This document shows positions 1 to 10,143 of a stretch of 64,000 nt of DNA, piece by piece (within the stretch, counting starts at the first letter, position 1; each line of letters starts with the position of its first letter). A program made the position numbers and the translations under genes. Origin of the DNA: an uncultured Paracoccaceae bacterium (lineage in GTDB: Bacteria > Pseudomonadota > Alphaproteobacteria > Rhodobacterales > Rhodobacteraceae). The notes under the pieces are model-generated. The model was not told the DNA's origin. It did no database searches and saw nothing but the letters and a program-made list of their open reading frames with translations. The stretch is taken from positions 496,001-560,000 of the forward strand of contig CANMQO010000002.1 of assembly GCA_947500055.1 (NCBI GenBank), written 5' to 3'.

Positions 1-368
1 CGCCGCAGCCACCATTCGGCACGGGTGAATTGCTGTAACCTGAACCGCGCGCTGGCGGCGAGCCTTGCTGCCTGCACCTTTTCGTCCGGGCTGCGTGCCA
101 CCCGGAAGGCCTGGCCGGCGGACTGTGCCGACTGCTGAAACTGCCCCAGTTCCGATTGTGCGAGCGCTGTCAGGAAGAATGCGGCGTAGCTGTCGGGGTT
201 GCCTGCCAGCATTGATTGCGCCAGCGCGATGGCCTGCGTGGGCTGGCCATTTGTCAGCGCCGCCTCGGCCTGTTGTTGCAAGTTTGGCGCAGTGCCCTGC
301 CCGGCGGCGGCACCTGCTGCCATGCCTGCCGCAATGACCAGCATTGATAGGGTTCGCCGATTTTTCAT
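1..368 (-). CDS. Exported tetratricopeptide-repeat-like protein, 3' end cut by the window
   Basis: An open frame of 122 codons runs from an ATG at 368 off the left edge with no stop, so only the N-terminal part is visible. It starts with a signal-peptide-like segment (KNRR, then a hydrophobic Ala/Gly-rich stretch to about residue 22) followed by Ala/Gln-rich helical sequence with TPR-like spacing (for example LAGNPDSYAAFFLTALAQSE). Such periplasmic TPR proteins act as scaffolds or assembly factors, but nothing here points to a particular partner. Function is not assigned; the gene call rests on the uninterrupted frame and the credible export signal. Confidence 0.7.
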   Translation of the reverse strand, partial: MKNRRTLSMLVIAAGMAAGAAAGQGTAPNLQQQAEAALTNGQPTQAIALAQSMLAGNPDSYAAFFLTALAQSELGQFQQSAQSAGQAFRVARSPDEKVQAARLAASARFRLQQFTRAEWWLR

Positions 369-461
369 AACACCCGCAATTCGCTTACGTTTTCATATCA
401 AAGCAATAAGGTGAATTGCGGCGTGGGCAAGGCGTTCGCTGCGCCCGGCGGGTCTATGCGG

Positions 462-1268
462 CTATTGCTGCTTTTCCTGGGCGGGAACCTGCCATTTTCC
501 CGCAAGATTGCTGACCCGCGCCGTTTCAGGTTTTGGCTTGGGTTTTGTGATTTCTTCCAAGGCCCGCAGCGGTCGTTTCACGGCCTCGCCCAATCCGGGG
601 CGCGTCGGGGCGGCCATTTGCTTGCTCACCTCGATCATCAGCACCCCGCCGGCCGTGACGAAGGGCATGTTGTTGCCGATTTTCTCAAAAAGCCCCGCTG
701 ACTTTCGCCAGACTTTGCTGCTGGAGGGCGGTTGAAAGAGGGTCGACATGGTGCGTTCCGTGACAAATTGATGCTTGCGCAGCTGCGCCTCGAGCTGGCC
801 CATGGAATAGGGGCGTCCGTAGCCAAAGGGCGTTGCATCCGACCGCGACCAGAGCCCCCCACGGTTCGGCACGATGAACACCGCCCGTCCCCCGGGCCCA
901 AGCACCCGCCATGCCTCATCCAGCACCGCTGACGGGTTTTCCGTGGTTTCCAGCCCGTGCAACAACACAAGCTTGTCCACATGGCCGGTTTCCAGCGGCC
1001 AGAGCGTATCTTCGCAAAGCACGCTGACATTCTGCCCGTCTGGTGGCCATGGCATAACCCCTTGCGGTCCCGGCATCAGCCCGATCACCCGCCGGGCATC
1101 TTTCAGGAATGGCCGCAGCAGGGGCAGCGCAAAACCGAAACCGACCACCATTTGGCCCTTTGCCTCTGGCCACATGGTGACAAGTTCGTCGCGGATCACC
1201 TTTTGCGCCGCCCGCCCCAGCGCGCTGCGGTAATAGAAGTTTCGCAGATCCAGCACGTCGAGATGCAT
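462..1268 (-). CDS. Class I SAM-dependent methyltransferase
   Basis: A 268-residue protein beginning [16 protein letters not shown] chose the ATG at 1268 because the longer frame, starting at 1385, would run into the divergent gloB gene and gains only low-complexity residues. The central part has the Methyltransf_11 pattern: a hydrophobic strand [14 protein letters not shown] near the cofactor site, [10 protein letters not shown] as motif post-I and [14 protein letters not shown] as the post-motif strand. The first glycine loop is weak (VGFGFA), so the acceptor and even activity are uncertain. The C-terminal 40 residues are basic and proline-rich. It lies head to head with gloB, 61 nt apart, a pairing I associate with roseobacters. 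The substrate is unknown. Confidence 0.75.
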   Translation of the reverse strand: MHLDVLDLRNFYYRSALGRAAQKVIRDELVTMWPEAKGQMVVGFGFALPLLRPFLKDARRVIGLMPGPQGVMPWPPDGQNVSVLCEDTLWPLETGHVDKLVLLHGLETTENPSAVLDEAWRVLGPGGRAVFIVPNRGGLWSRSDATPFGYGRPYSMGQLEAQLRKHQFVTERTMSTLFQPPSSSKVWRKSAGLFEKIGNNMPFVTAGGVLMIEVSKQMAAPTRPGLGEAVKRPLRALEEITKPKPKPETARVSNLAGKWQVPAQEKQQ

Positions 1269-1329
1269 TGCGGTTTGGGTGTCCTTGGGCGAAGCTGTCC
1301 GTAGAATAGCAACAGAAAGCCGGATTGCC

Positions 1330-2106
1330 ATGCCTGATGATTTTGCCCCGATTGACCTGGTCGTCGTGCCTTGCCTGTCAGACAATTACGCCTTTCTGGT
1401 CCATAACAGGGATACCGGTGAGACGGCATTGGTCGATGCCCCCGAAGCCGCCCCCATTCAGGATGCCCTGCGCGTCAAGGGCTGGACCCTGACCGATATT
1501 CTGATCACACATCACCATCCCGACCATATTGATGGCGTGGCCACGCTGCGCGATGGCGTCCGCGTGATCGGTGCCGCCCGCGATGCCCATCGTCTGCCGG
1601 ACTTGGATGTGCAGGTGGCGGATGGTGATGTCATCGAGGTTTGCGGTGTGGATACCCATGTTATGGACGTGTCTGGGCATACGATCGGCCATATCGCATT
1701 CCATATGCCAGAACCGGAACTGGCCTTTACCGCCGACAGTCTGATGGCGCTGGGTTGCGGCCGCCTGTTCGAAGGGACGCCTGCCCAGATGTGGGAAAGC
1801 CTGCAAAAGCTGCGTGCGTTACCGGAAGACACAATCATTTGTTCAGGGCATGAATATACCGAGGCAAACGCTCGTTTTGCCCTGACCCTTGATCCGGACA
1901 ACCAAGACCTTATCTCTCGTGTTGACGGGATCAAGGCGGCACGCGCTGCTGGTCGCCCGACAGTACCAACCGCACTTGACGAAGAAATCCGCACAAACCC
2001 GTTTTTGCGTGCTGATGACCCCGGCTTCAAAGCTGTTTTGAACATGTCAGAATCGCCTGATGCAGATGTTTTTGCCGAGATCAGGGCACGTAAGGACAAA
2101 TTTTGA
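1330..2106 (+). CDS. gloB: Hydroxyacylglutathione hydrolase (glyoxalase II)
   Basis: Hydrolyses S-lactoylglutathione to D-lactate and glutathione, the second step of methylglyoxal detoxification in the cytoplasm. The 258-residue length is normal for the family. The metallo-beta-lactamase metal motif THHHPDH is at residues 60-66, a second metal histidine follows in VSGHTIGHI, and CSGHEYT contributes another. The C-terminal HAGH domain has the expected NPFLR segment. The start is the ATG at 1330, before [15 protein letters not shown], which begins the first beta strand; an upstream in-frame start at 1279 would add residues overlapping the divergent methyltransferase promoter region. Confidence 0.95.
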   Translation: MPDDFAPIDLVVVPCLSDNYAFLVHNRDTGETALVDAPEAAPIQDALRVKGWTLTDILITHHHPDHIDGVATLRDGVRVIGAARDAHRLPDLDVQVADGDVIEVCGVDTHVMDVSGHTIGHIAFHMPEPELAFTADSLMALGCGRLFEGTPAQMWESLQKLRALPEDTIICSGHEYTEANARFALTLDPDNQDLISRVDGIKAARAAGRPTVPTALDEEIRTNPFLRADDPGFKAVLNMSESPDADVFAEIRARKDKF

Positions 2107-2296
2107 CCACGAATATGTGAAAGCATGTTTGTGGGCGCAGGAAAATTGGGCCTTTGCCCCGCGATGCGGCGAATTGTGACCCGCAAAGCGAAAAAAACCC
2201 TTGAAGGTTCCGGGATAAAACCAAACCTTAAGGATAAGAGGCCACGGTAGGATTGGCCGGAGTCCAGTCCCGCCCCCGATATGAAGGAGCACGAAC

Positions 2297-4624
2297 GTGC
2301 CATCATTTTCGACAACACTTGAGCAGTCCATTCACGGGGCCCTTGCCCTTGCGAATGCCCGCCGTCACGAACTCGCCACGCTGGAGCATCTGCTGCTGGC
2401 GCTGATTGATGAACCCGACGCGGCCCGTGTGATGCGCGCCTGTTCGGTGAACCTTGATGATCTGCGCAAGGATCTGGAAGATTTCATTGATGATGATCTG
2501 TCGACCCTGATTACCGATGTCGAAGGGTCCGAGGCCGTGCCGACAGCCGCATTTCAGCGCGTTATCCAACGCGCCGCCATTCATGTGCAATCATCCGGCC
2601 GGAACGAGGTGACGGGTGCCAATGTGCTTGTCGCTATCTTTGCTGAGCGTGAAAGCAACGCCGCCTATTTCCTGCAAGAGCAGGATATGACCCGCTATGA
2701 TGCCGTGAATTTTATCGCCCATGGTGTGTCGAAGGACCCCGCTTTTGGCGAATCCCGTCCGATCACCGGTTCCGCCGAAGAGGGGGAAACCGTTTCTGTT
2801 GGCGCAGATGGCGAGGAGAAGGAAAGCGCACTTGCAAAATACTGCGTTGATTTGAATGCCAAGGCGACCAAGGGCGATGTTGATCCCCTGATCGGTCGCG
2901 CGCATGAGGTGGAACGCTGCATTCAGGTTCTGTGCCGCCGCCGCAAGAATAACCCGCTTTTGGTGGGCGATCCCGGCGTGGGCAAGACAGCCATTGCCGA
3001 AGGCCTGGCCTTCAAGATCGTGAATGGCGAAACGCCAGAGGTCCTGGCATCGGCCACGATTTACAGCCTTGATATGGGCGCATTGCTGGCAGGAACCCGC
3101 TATCGCGGAGATTTTGAGGAACGCCTGAAGGCCGTGATGTCCGAAATGGAAGATCACCCTGATGCGGTGCTGTTCATTGACGAAATTCACACGGTGATTG
3201 GTGCTGGTGCCACATCTGGTGGTGCGATGGATGCCTCCAACCTGCTGAAACCCGCCTTGCAGGGTGGCAAGCTGCGCTGCATGGGATCCACCACCTACAA
3301 GGAATTCCGCCAGCATTTCGAAAAGGACCGCGCATTGTCCCGCCGGTTCCAGAAGATTGACGTGACGGAACCATCCGTGCCGGATTCGATCAAGATCTTG
3401 CAGGGTCTGAAACCCTATTTCGAAGAGCATCACAGTATCAAATATACCGCTGATGCGATCAAGACTGCGGTGGAACTCTCCGCTCGCTACATCAATGACC
3501 GCAAGCTGCCTGATAAGGCAATCGATGTGATTGATGAGGCCGGTGCCGCCCAGCATCTGGTTGTCGAATCCAAGCGCCGCAAAACGATTGGCACCAAGGA
3601 GATCGAGAATGTGGTCGCCAAGATCGCCCGCATTCCCCCCAAGAATGTGTCAAAAGACGATGCCGAGGTGCTGAAAGATCTGGAAAAGACGCTGAAACGC
3701 GTGGTTTTTGGTCAGGACAAGGCCATCGAAGCGCTCTCATCTGCGATCAAGCTGGCCCGTGCCGGCCTGCGTGAACCAGAAAAGCCGATTGGCAACTACC
3801 TGTTCGCAGGTCCAACCGGTGTGGGTAAGACGGAGGTGGCCAAGCAATTGGCAAGCACGCTGGGTGTTGAACTCTTGCGTTTTGACATGTCGGAATACAT
3901 GGAAAAACACGCCGTTTCGCGTTTGATTGGCGCCCCTCCCGGCTATGTCGGATTTGACCAGGGTGGCATGCTGACCGATGGTGTCGATCAGAACCCGCAT
4001 TGCGTGCTGCTGTTGGATGAAATGGAAAAGGCGCATCCGGATGTCTACAACATCCTGTTGCAGGTCATGGACCACGGAAAGCTGACCGACCACAATGGCC
4101 GAACAACCGATTTCCGCAATGTTATCATTATCATGACCTCCAATGCCGGGGCCGCGGAGATGTCCAAAAACGCGATGGGCTTTGGCCGTGAAACCCGTAC
4201 CGGCGAGGATACAGCGGCGATTGAACGGACATTCACACCAGAATTCCGTAACCGTCTGGATGCGGTGATTTCCTTTGGCTCCCTGCCGAAACCGGTGATC
4301 ATGCAGGTGGTCGAGAAATTCGTGCTCCAGCTTGAGGCACAGTTGATCGACCGCAACGTGCATATCGAACTGACCGCAGGCGCAGCCGAATGGCTGGCTG
4401 ACAAGGGTTACGATGAAAAGATGGGTGCCCGCCCACTGGGTCGCGTCATTCAGGAGCACATCAAAAAGCCGCTGGCTGAAGAGTTGCTGTTCGGTAAACT
4501 GGTCAAAGGCGGGATCGTCAAGGTGGGCGTCAAGAAAGGCGCGCTGGACCTGAAATACCTGGCACCGGAGCAAGGCAAAATCACGGACAAGGGCGACAAG
4601 CCACCGTTGCTGACGGCTGACTAA
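2297..4624 (+). CDS. clpA: ATP-dependent Clp protease ATP-binding subunit ClpA
   Basis: Hexameric AAA+ unfoldase that feeds substrates to ClpP. The 775-residue protein has the double Clp-N repeat (about 1-145), an acidic linker, AAA-1 with Walker A GDPGVGKT at 224-231, and AAA-2 with a second Walker A GPTGVGKT near residue 505, then the ClpB D2-small domain. No long coiled-coil middle domain is present, which separates ClpA from ClpB and ClpC. Translation starts at a GTG at 2297, seven nt after an AAGGAG at 2284-2289. No clpS adaptor gene sits next to it in this window. A strong terminator follows. Confidence 0.97.
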   Translation: MPSFSTTLEQSIHGALALANARRHELATLEHLLLALIDEPDAARVMRACSVNLDDLRKDLEDFIDDDLSTLITDVEGSEAVPTAAFQRVIQRAAIHVQSSGRNEVTGANVLVAIFAERESNAAYFLQEQDMTRYDAVNFIAHGVSKDPAFGESRPITGSAEEGETVSVGADGEEKESALAKYCVDLNAKATKGDVDPLIGRAHEVERCIQVLCRRRKNNPLLVGDPGVGKTAIAEGLAFKIVNGETPEVLASATIYSLDMGALLAGTRYRGDFEERLKAVMSEMEDHPDAVLFIDEIHTVIGAGATSGGAMDASNLLKPALQGGKLRCMGSTTYKEFRQHFEKDRALSRRFQKIDVTEPSVPDSIKILQGLKPYFEEHHSIKYTADAIKTAVELSARYINDRKLPDKAIDVIDEAGAAQHLVVESKRRKTIGTKEIENVVAKIARIPPKNVSKDDAEVLKDLEKTLKRVVFGQDKAIEALSSAIKLARAGLREPEKPIGNYLFAGPTGVGKTEVAKQLASTLGVELLRFDMSEYMEKHAVSRLIGAPPGYVGFDQGGMLTDGVDQNPHCVLLLDEMEKAHPDVYNILLQVMDHGKLTDHNGRTTDFRNVIIIMTSNAGAAEMSKNAMGFGRETRTGEDTAAIERTFTPEFRNRLDAVISFGSLPKPVIMQVVEKFVLQLEAQLIDRNVHIELTAGAAEWLADKGYDEKMGARPLGRVIQEHIKKPLAEELLFGKLVKGGIVKVGVKKGALDLKYLAPEQGKITDKGDKPPLLTAD

Positions 4625-4647
4625 AACAGCGTTACCGGAAGTTCCGG

Positions 4648-4683
4648 AAGGGCCGCGATCTGATCAGATCGCGGCCCTTTTTC
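4648..4683 (+). terminator. Rho-independent terminator after clpA
   Basis: A nearly perfect GC-rich inverted repeat, AGGGCCGCGATCTGA paired with its complement, is followed by a run of five T. It begins about 25 nt after the clpA stop codon and should end the clpA transcript. Confidence 0.85.
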
Positions 4684-4842
4684 GTCCTAATACCGATCTG
4701 TCACTGGATACGATGAACCACGGGCATTGCATCAAAATCTGCAGCGCAGATTTTCTGGTCATCTGACCGTGCGATTGTAACGGTTCCGTTCCGCCAAAAC
4801 CCGGATTATGAATGACCGGTGATTGCGGGAAGGGATCAGGGA

Positions 4843-6342
4843 ATGCCCAAAAACGTGCTTTTTGACACCCTACGCGATGGGTCGCGAGGCCGGGAAGATG
4901 CCGTTTTTGCGAGATTGCCGGATGGCACCACCCTCAGCTTTGATGCGTTTTTTGACGGGGCGGCCAGGATGGCCGCGGCGTTGGTGCGCAATGGGCTGAA
5001 GCCCGGGGATCGGATCGCCGCCCAGGTTGCCAAGACCATGCAAGCCCTGCAGTTATATGTTGGCGCCGTGATGGCCGGGGGGGTCTTTCTCCCCCTGAAT
5101 GTCGCCTACAAAACCGCAGAGCTTGATCATTTCATCACCGATGCGGCGCCTACCATTTTTGTCTGCGATCCGGAGGCAGAGCCCGCGATTCGCGCCCTGA
5201 CCGATGCCCGCATTCTGACACTTGATCCCTGTGGGAGGGGAAGTTTGACTGCGGCCGCCCAGACCGCCACACCCATGCCACCACTGGCCCGTGGCGGCGA
5301 TGATCTGGCGGCGATCCTTTATACCTCTGGGACAACGGGCAAACCAAAGGGCGCGATGCTAAGCCACAGGAACCTGGCAAGCAATTCACGGACGCTGGCA
5401 CAGATTTGGCAATTTACTCCCGATGATGTGTTGATCCATGCGCTGCCGATTTTCCATACCCATGGGCTTTTTGTCGCGACAAATGTGGCACTGATCGCAG
5501 GTGCATCGCTTATCTTTCAACCTGGGTTTGATGCGGCTGCGGTTCTGTCCGCCATGCCGCAGGCGACTGCCCTGATGGGGGTCCCAACATTCTACACACG
5601 TCTGTTGCAGCAGGATGGATTGGCAGAGGCGGCACATAACATGCGGCTTTTCATATCTGGTTCCGCCCCTCTATTGGCAGATACCCACGCGCAATGGGGC
5701 GCCGTGACCGGGCACCAGATTCTGGAACGTTACGGGATGACCGAGACGAATATGAACACCTCAAACCCCTATGAAGGGGCCAGGCGTCCGGGCACTGTTG
5801 GCCTGCCCCTGCCAGAGGTTGACCTGCGCCTGACAGATGGCAAAGGCACGCCCGTTCCGCCTGATACACCCGGAATTGTCGAGGTGCGCGGCCCCAACGT
5901 GTTTCAGGGGTATTGGAACCTGCCGGAAAAGACAGCCGAGGAACTGCTTCCTGACGGATTTTTTGTCACCGGAGATATCGGGCAGTTCGACGATGCGGGC
6001 TACCTGCAGATCATTGGACGGGCCAAGGATATGGTGATTTCGGGCGGCTTTAACGTCTACCCGAAGGAAGTCGAGGCGTTGATTGATGATGTGCCCGGTG
6101 TGATGGAATCGGCGGTTATCGGTGTGCCGCATCCGGATTTTGGCGAAGCTGTTATTGCCATTGTTGTTCCAGATGCCGCTGACGCAGTGACCGAGGGCAT
6201 GATAACTGACGCGATTGCACCCGAATTGGCCCGCTATAAGCAACCCAAGCGGATTGAGTTGGTAAATGCCTTGCCGCGCAACACGATGGGAAAAGTCCAG
6301 AAAAATCTGCTGCGCCAGCAATATGCAGGCCTATTTCGTTAA
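4843..6342 (+). CDS. matB: Malonyl-CoA synthetase (acyl-CoA ligase, MatB-like)
   Basis: Predicted to activate malonate (possibly methylmalonate) to its CoA thioester via an acyl-adenylate. The 499-residue protein has the ANL-superfamily P-loop YTSGTTGKPKG at 160-170, the adenylate motif RYGMTETNMN, the hinge region GRAKDMVISGGFNVYP and the C-terminal catalytic lysine in PRNTMGKVQK. Overall length and the RYGMTE variant fit MatB rather than long-chain acyl-CoA synthetases. The ATG at 4843 follows an AGGGA-type ribosome site; an upstream GTG at 4819 is possible but adds only eight residues. No matA or malonate transporter is adjacent, so the malonyl-CoA may serve fatty-acid synthesis or general malonate salvage. 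Confidence 0.85.
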   Translation: MPKNVLFDTLRDGSRGREDAVFARLPDGTTLSFDAFFDGAARMAAALVRNGLKPGDRIAAQVAKTMQALQLYVGAVMAGGVFLPLNVAYKTAELDHFITDAAPTIFVCDPEAEPAIRALTDARILTLDPCGRGSLTAAAQTATPMPPLARGGDDLAAILYTSGTTGKPKGAMLSHRNLASNSRTLAQIWQFTPDDVLIHALPIFHTHGLFVATNVALIAGASLIFQPGFDAAAVLSAMPQATALMGVPTFYTRLLQQDGLAEAAHNMRLFISGSAPLLADTHAQWGAVTGHQILERYGMTETNMNTSNPYEGARRPGTVGLPLPEVDLRLTDGKGTPVPPDTPGIVEVRGPNVFQGYWNLPEKTAEELLPDGFFVTGDIGQFDDAGYLQIIGRAKDMVISGGFNVYPKEVEALIDDVPGVMESAVIGVPHPDFGEAVIAIVVPDAADAVTEGMITDAIAPELARYKQPKRIELVNALPRNTMGKVQKNLLRQQYAGLFR

Positions 6343-6501
6343 CGTTCTCGCGTCAGATTAAGTGCAAGAAATCGCCCGTTCAGGCCTGCGCCCTGATAAA
6401 TTTCTAATCCTGCTATACGATTGCAACCTAAACTTAATCTCCGTCACCGATGCTTCTCGCTGCAATCGTTAGGATTCGGGGATGCAGCGCAGGCAAAGGG
6501 A

Positions 6502-8505
6502 ATGAGAAAGGAACGCAAGCTCCTTAATCCAGAGAAACTCTGGAGACAGTACGCGCTTGCCCTGGGCGTGGTCACGGCGTTGCTGTGCGCGATTTTCTTT
6601 GTGAACAAGGCGCTTGTTGCGCAGGGTGTATTGACTGCGCGCACGGTCGAGACGTCGCAAAACCTGACCTTGTTGAGCCAGCAAATTGCGTTGCTTGAAA
6701 CGAAGGCTGTTCAGGACAGCGCCACGGACCTTGTTGCGCGTTTCGAAGCAGCGCATTTTTCCTTGCTGCGAGGTGATGTGTGGTCGGCCGAATTGCAGCA
6801 GCTTTACTTTGCTGGCGACGATCCGCTTTATGAACGGATACCACGGTTCATATCCCTTGCGCGTGATTTGGTGCTGGCGCCACATCACGCGCGGCCACCA
6901 ATAGTGACGCAGCTTCAAGATCTGCTTGGCCGGGGTGGGTTGGCTGATGCCTTGCGTGGTGCCACAGATTTGTTCGGCGCCGCTTCGCGGGCAGAGGAGG
7001 ACCGCCTGCAGAATCTGATGGATGTGCTGTTTGTCATCTCTGCCTTCGCAGTGCTTGCGGAAGCGTTCCTGATTTTCTGGCCGGCCCATCTGGCCGTCAA
7101 ATCCGTCTTTCGTGAATTGCGGGCAAAAACCGGCGTGTTGACCAGTTCGCAGGCGCAGCTGCGACGCATGAATGACAAGCTTTATCATCTGGCAAATCAT
7201 GACCCGTTGACCGGTCTGCCGAACAGGGCACATATGACCAACCGCATCGGTGAAAGTCTTGATACGCCGTCATGGGATGAACTTGGCGTTCTGTTCGTTG
7301 GGCTTGATGGATTCAAAGACATCAATGATGCGATTGGTCACGATAATGCGGATAGTTTGCTGATTGCTGTCGCCGGTCGGCTCAAGGCATGTGTTGACGA
7401 TCATGACCTCGTGGCGCGTGTCGGCGGGGATGAATTCATCTTGACCACCACTGAACCGCCCGCTGATTTGGCCAAACGACTGCTGAAGTCCATGGCCGAG
7501 GCCTTCGTGATTGATGGTCGTAATGTCAACGTTGACGCCAGTATCGGATATCTGACCGCATTCGCGGGAGAGAGCGAGCCAACCCAGATTATCAGTGATG
7601 CCGGCGTCGCATTACAGGCAGCAAAGGCCGAAGGCGGCAGGCAAGCGGTTGAGTTCTCGCAGGCGCTGCGTGACGAATCCGCCGACATGCTGCAACTGCA
7701 ACTTGAGCTGCGTGACGCAATCACAGCGGGCCAGATCGAACCCTGGTTCCAGCCGCAGGTCAACCTGGCCGATGGTTCCATCCGCGGGGCCGAAGTACTC
7801 GCCCGTTGGCGCCATCCGAAACGCGGGTTGCTGACACCCGACAAGTTTCTACCTGCTGCAGAACGCGCTGGCCTTGTCATTGAACTTGATCACGCGATCT
7901 GGGAGGCGGCCGTTCATCATGCGCAGGAATGGCAGGTCACCGATGGCCATAAACCTGCAATCTCGCTGAATGCGGCGCCGGACACGATTTCGGACCCATT
8001 CCTGATCGAGAGGCTGCTTAAGATGTTGCATGGTAGTAGCCTTTGTCTTGAGCAGATTGTTGTCGAGGTGCTCGAAACGACATTGATTGAAGGGTCCGAC
8101 GACATGGCCGCAATCAATATCGACAGCCTTGCCGAATGCGGCATCATGCTGGAGCTTGATGATTTCGGTACAGGCTATGCATCGCTTTCAAAATTAACGC
8201 AGCTGCCCCTATCGGGTATCAAGCTTGACCGCTCATTGATTGCTCCACTGCCGGATACAGGCGCTGATAGTGTTGTCAGGGCGATCTTGGCGCTGGCCGC
8301 CGAACTCGGCCTGAAAGTCATTGCCGAAGGCGTGGAGACGGATGAGCAGGCCCGCTATCTGTGCACCTGCCGTTGCGAGATTGGGCAGGGCTACGGATTT
8401 GCGCGCCCCATGCCCGCGTCGGATTTCGAAAACTGGCTGAAGGAATACGCCGGCCAACCGCAAGCATTCGCACAGCAACCTGATCAAATCCCGATGCAGG
8501 CTTGA
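6502..8505 (+). CDS. Membrane-bound GGDEF-EAL cyclic-di-GMP enzyme
   Basis: A 667-residue inner-membrane protein that probably makes and/or breaks cyclic di-GMP. A first transmembrane helix lies at about 17-38, a periplasmic sensor of about 130 residues follows, then a second helix (DVLFVISAFAVLAEAFLIFW). The GGDEF motif is intact at 308-312; the RxxD inhibitory site just before it is not conserved. The EAL domain has EVLAR at 431-435 in place of EAL, plus PWFQPQV, LDDFGTGYASL and VIAEGVET, so the phosphodiesterase could be active. The ATG at 6502 is chosen because the first helix begins soon after; an upstream TTG at 6421 would add 27 polar residues. The sensory signal is unknown. Confidence 0.88.
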   Translation: MRKERKLLNPEKLWRQYALALGVVTALLCAIFFVNKALVAQGVLTARTVETSQNLTLLSQQIALLETKAVQDSATDLVARFEAAHFSLLRGDVWSAELQQLYFAGDDPLYERIPRFISLARDLVLAPHHARPPIVTQLQDLLGRGGLADALRGATDLFGAASRAEEDRLQNLMDVLFVISAFAVLAEAFLIFWPAHLAVKSVFRELRAKTGVLTSSQAQLRRMNDKLYHLANHDPLTGLPNRAHMTNRIGESLDTPSWDELGVLFVGLDGFKDINDAIGHDNADSLLIAVAGRLKACVDDHDLVARVGGDEFILTTTEPPADLAKRLLKSMAEAFVIDGRNVNVDASIGYLTAFAGESEPTQIISDAGVALQAAKAEGGRQAVEFSQALRDESADMLQLQLELRDAITAGQIEPWFQPQVNLADGSIRGAEVLARWRHPKRGLLTPDKFLPAAERAGLVIELDHAIWEAAVHHAQEWQVTDGHKPAISLNAAPDTISDPFLIERLLKMLHGSSLCLEQIVVEVLETTLIEGSDDMAAINIDSLAECGIMLELDDFGTGYASLSKLTQLPLSGIKLDRSLIAPLPDTGADSVVRAILALAAELGLKVIAEGVETDEQARYLCTCRCEIGQGYGFARPMPASDFENWLKEYAGQPQAFAQQPDQIPMQA

Positions 8506-8564
8506 GCCAAGCGGCTGCAAGACGTATCTGCAAGTCAGAAACGTCGCAGCACAAGGGGCTATAG

Positions 8565-9176
8565 ATGGCCAATCACCTTTATCAACACGATTTGCCAGAC
8601 GGGCTGAAACTGGGGCCAATCGTCGCGATCGACTGTGAAACGATGGGCTTGAACCCCCACCGCGACCGGCTTTGCCTGATCCAGATGTCGGATGGCGACA
8701 AGAATTGCCATCTTGTGCAGGTTGCCCCGGATGCCCGCCCCGCCCCTAATCTATGTGCGATGCTGACGGATCCCGACATACTCAAACTGTTTCATTTTGG
8801 GCGGTTTGATATCGCGGCCCTGCAAAATGCCTATGGGGTCACGACGGCCCCTGTTTATTGCACGAAAATCGCCTCAAAACTGGTGCGCACATTTACCGAT
8901 CGCCATGGGTTAAAAACCCTGCTGCAGGATATGGTCGGCATCGACATCTCGAAACACCAACAGCAAAGCGATTGGGGTGCGCCACAGCTAACGGAGGCGC
9001 AGTTGGATTATGCCGCCTCTGATGTTCTGTATCTGCACGAATTGAAGGCCGCATTTGATGTTCTTCTGGCCAGAGAGGGCCGGACAGAACTGGCTCAATC
9101 ATGTTTCGATTTCCTGCCCACCCGTGCGAGGCTTGACCTGACGGGCTGGCCCGACATTGACATTTTTGCCCACTGA
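8565..9176 (+). CDS. rnd: Ribonuclease D-type 3'-5' exonuclease, short form
   Basis: A DEDD-family 3'-5' exoribonuclease of 203 residues. The first exonuclease motif DCET is at residues 23-26, the second in LKLFHFGRFDIAAL, and the third in LDYAASDVLYLHEL (DEDDy type). It has only the nuclease domain and lacks the two C-terminal HRDC domains of the roughly 375-residue E. coli RNase D; this short form is common in alphaproteobacteria. Expected role is trimming the 3' ends of tRNA and other stable RNA. The stop overlaps the next start by one base (TGATG), implying translational coupling to the sugar isomerase gene. Confidence 0.88.
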   Translation: MANHLYQHDLPDGLKLGPIVAIDCETMGLNPHRDRLCLIQMSDGDKNCHLVQVAPDARPAPNLCAMLTDPDILKLFHFGRFDIAALQNAYGVTTAPVYCTKIASKLVRTFTDRHGLKTLLQDMVGIDISKHQQQSDWGAPQLTEAQLDYAASDVLYLHELKAAFDVLLAREGRTELAQSCFDFLPTRARLDLTGWPDIDIFAH

Positions 9177-10141
9177 TGGCCGGTTCAGAACAATTTCTGG
9201 AAGCTGGGCGACGGGTCATTCTGGCCGAGGCTGATGCGTTAACCACGCTGGCCGATCAGCTAAACGCCGATTTCGCGCAGGCCGTCGACCTGATTATCAA
9301 CGCCAAGGGCCGCATCATCGTATCAGGCATGGGCAAATCCGGGCATATCGCCCGCAAGATCGCCGCGACCCTTGCCAGCACCGGCACCCCGGCTCATTTC
9401 GTTCACCCGGCCGAAGCGAGCCATGGCGATCTGGGTATGATTACCCCAACGGATGTGGTGATTGCGATTTCAAATTCCGGCGAAGTGGCCGAGCTGGCCA
9501 ATCTGGTCGCCTATACAAAGCGATTTGGTATTCCATTGATCGGCATCACCAGCCGCCCCGAAAGTAGCCTGGCCACACAATCGGATATTGTTTTGCAATT
9601 GCCAAATCTGGGTGAGGCTTGCGGCACAGGCGTTGTGCCGACGACATCGACGACCATGACCCTTGCGATGGGCGACGCATTGGCCGTTGCGCTGATGGAG
9701 CACCGGAAGTTCACGCCTGAGAATTTCCGGGAATTCCATCCTGGCGGAAAACTTGGCGCGCGCCTGTCGAAGGTTGGCGACCTGATGCATGACGGTGACG
9801 CTGTGCCCCTTGTCAGCAAGGACACGCCGATGGGCGACGCTCTGCTGACCATCAGCCAGAAGGGTTTTGGCGTGGTCGGCGTTCTGGATGATGCTGGCAG
9901 GCTGGTTGGTGTCATCACTGATGGCGATTTGCGCCGCCACATGACCGGATTGTTGGAGATGTCCGCCGGGGAAGTCATGACGGAAAACCCGAAAACGATC
10001 CGCCCCGAGGCGCTGGCCGAGGAGGCCGTCGCGACGATGAGTGGTCATATCACCTGCTTGTTCGTCACATCGTCGGAAGATGAGGGAAAGGTCATGGGCG
10101 TCCTGCACATCCATGATTGCCTGCGTGCTGGTGTGATCTGA
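9176..10141 (+). CDS. kdsD: D-arabinose-5-phosphate isomerase (KdsD/KpsF family)
   Basis: Interconverts ribulose-5-phosphate and arabinose-5-phosphate, the first committed step toward Kdo in lipopolysaccharide. The 321 residues hold an SIS domain (GRIIVSGMGKSGHIARKIAA and TPAHFVHPAEASHGDLG) followed by two CBS domains after about residue 200. It heads the lptC-lptA-lptB block, and kdsB lies 10 kb downstream, consistent with an LPS role rather than a capsule-only KpsF role. The ATG overlaps the rnd stop. The symbol follows the E. coli enzyme; kpsF or gutQ would be equally valid family names. Confidence 0.92.
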   Translation: MAGSEQFLEAGRRVILAEADALTTLADQLNADFAQAVDLIINAKGRIIVSGMGKSGHIARKIAATLASTGTPAHFVHPAEASHGDLGMITPTDVVIAISNSGEVAELANLVAYTKRFGIPLIGITSRPESSLATQSDIVLQLPNLGEACGTGVVPTTSTTMTLAMGDALAVALMEHRKFTPENFREFHPGGKLGARLSKVGDLMHDGDAVPLVSKDTPMGDALLTISQKGFGVVGVLDDAGRLVGVITDGDLRRHMTGLLEMSAGEVMTENPKTIRPEALAEEAVATMSGHITCLFVTSSEDEGKVMGVLHIHDCLRAGVI

Positions 10142-10143
10142 AC

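Noticed and set aside
2200..2232. CTTGAA box upstream of clpA as a heat-shock promoter
   Set aside because: No CYTATNT-like -10 lies at 17-18 nt; the nearest CCTTAAG is at 20 nt and matches poorly.
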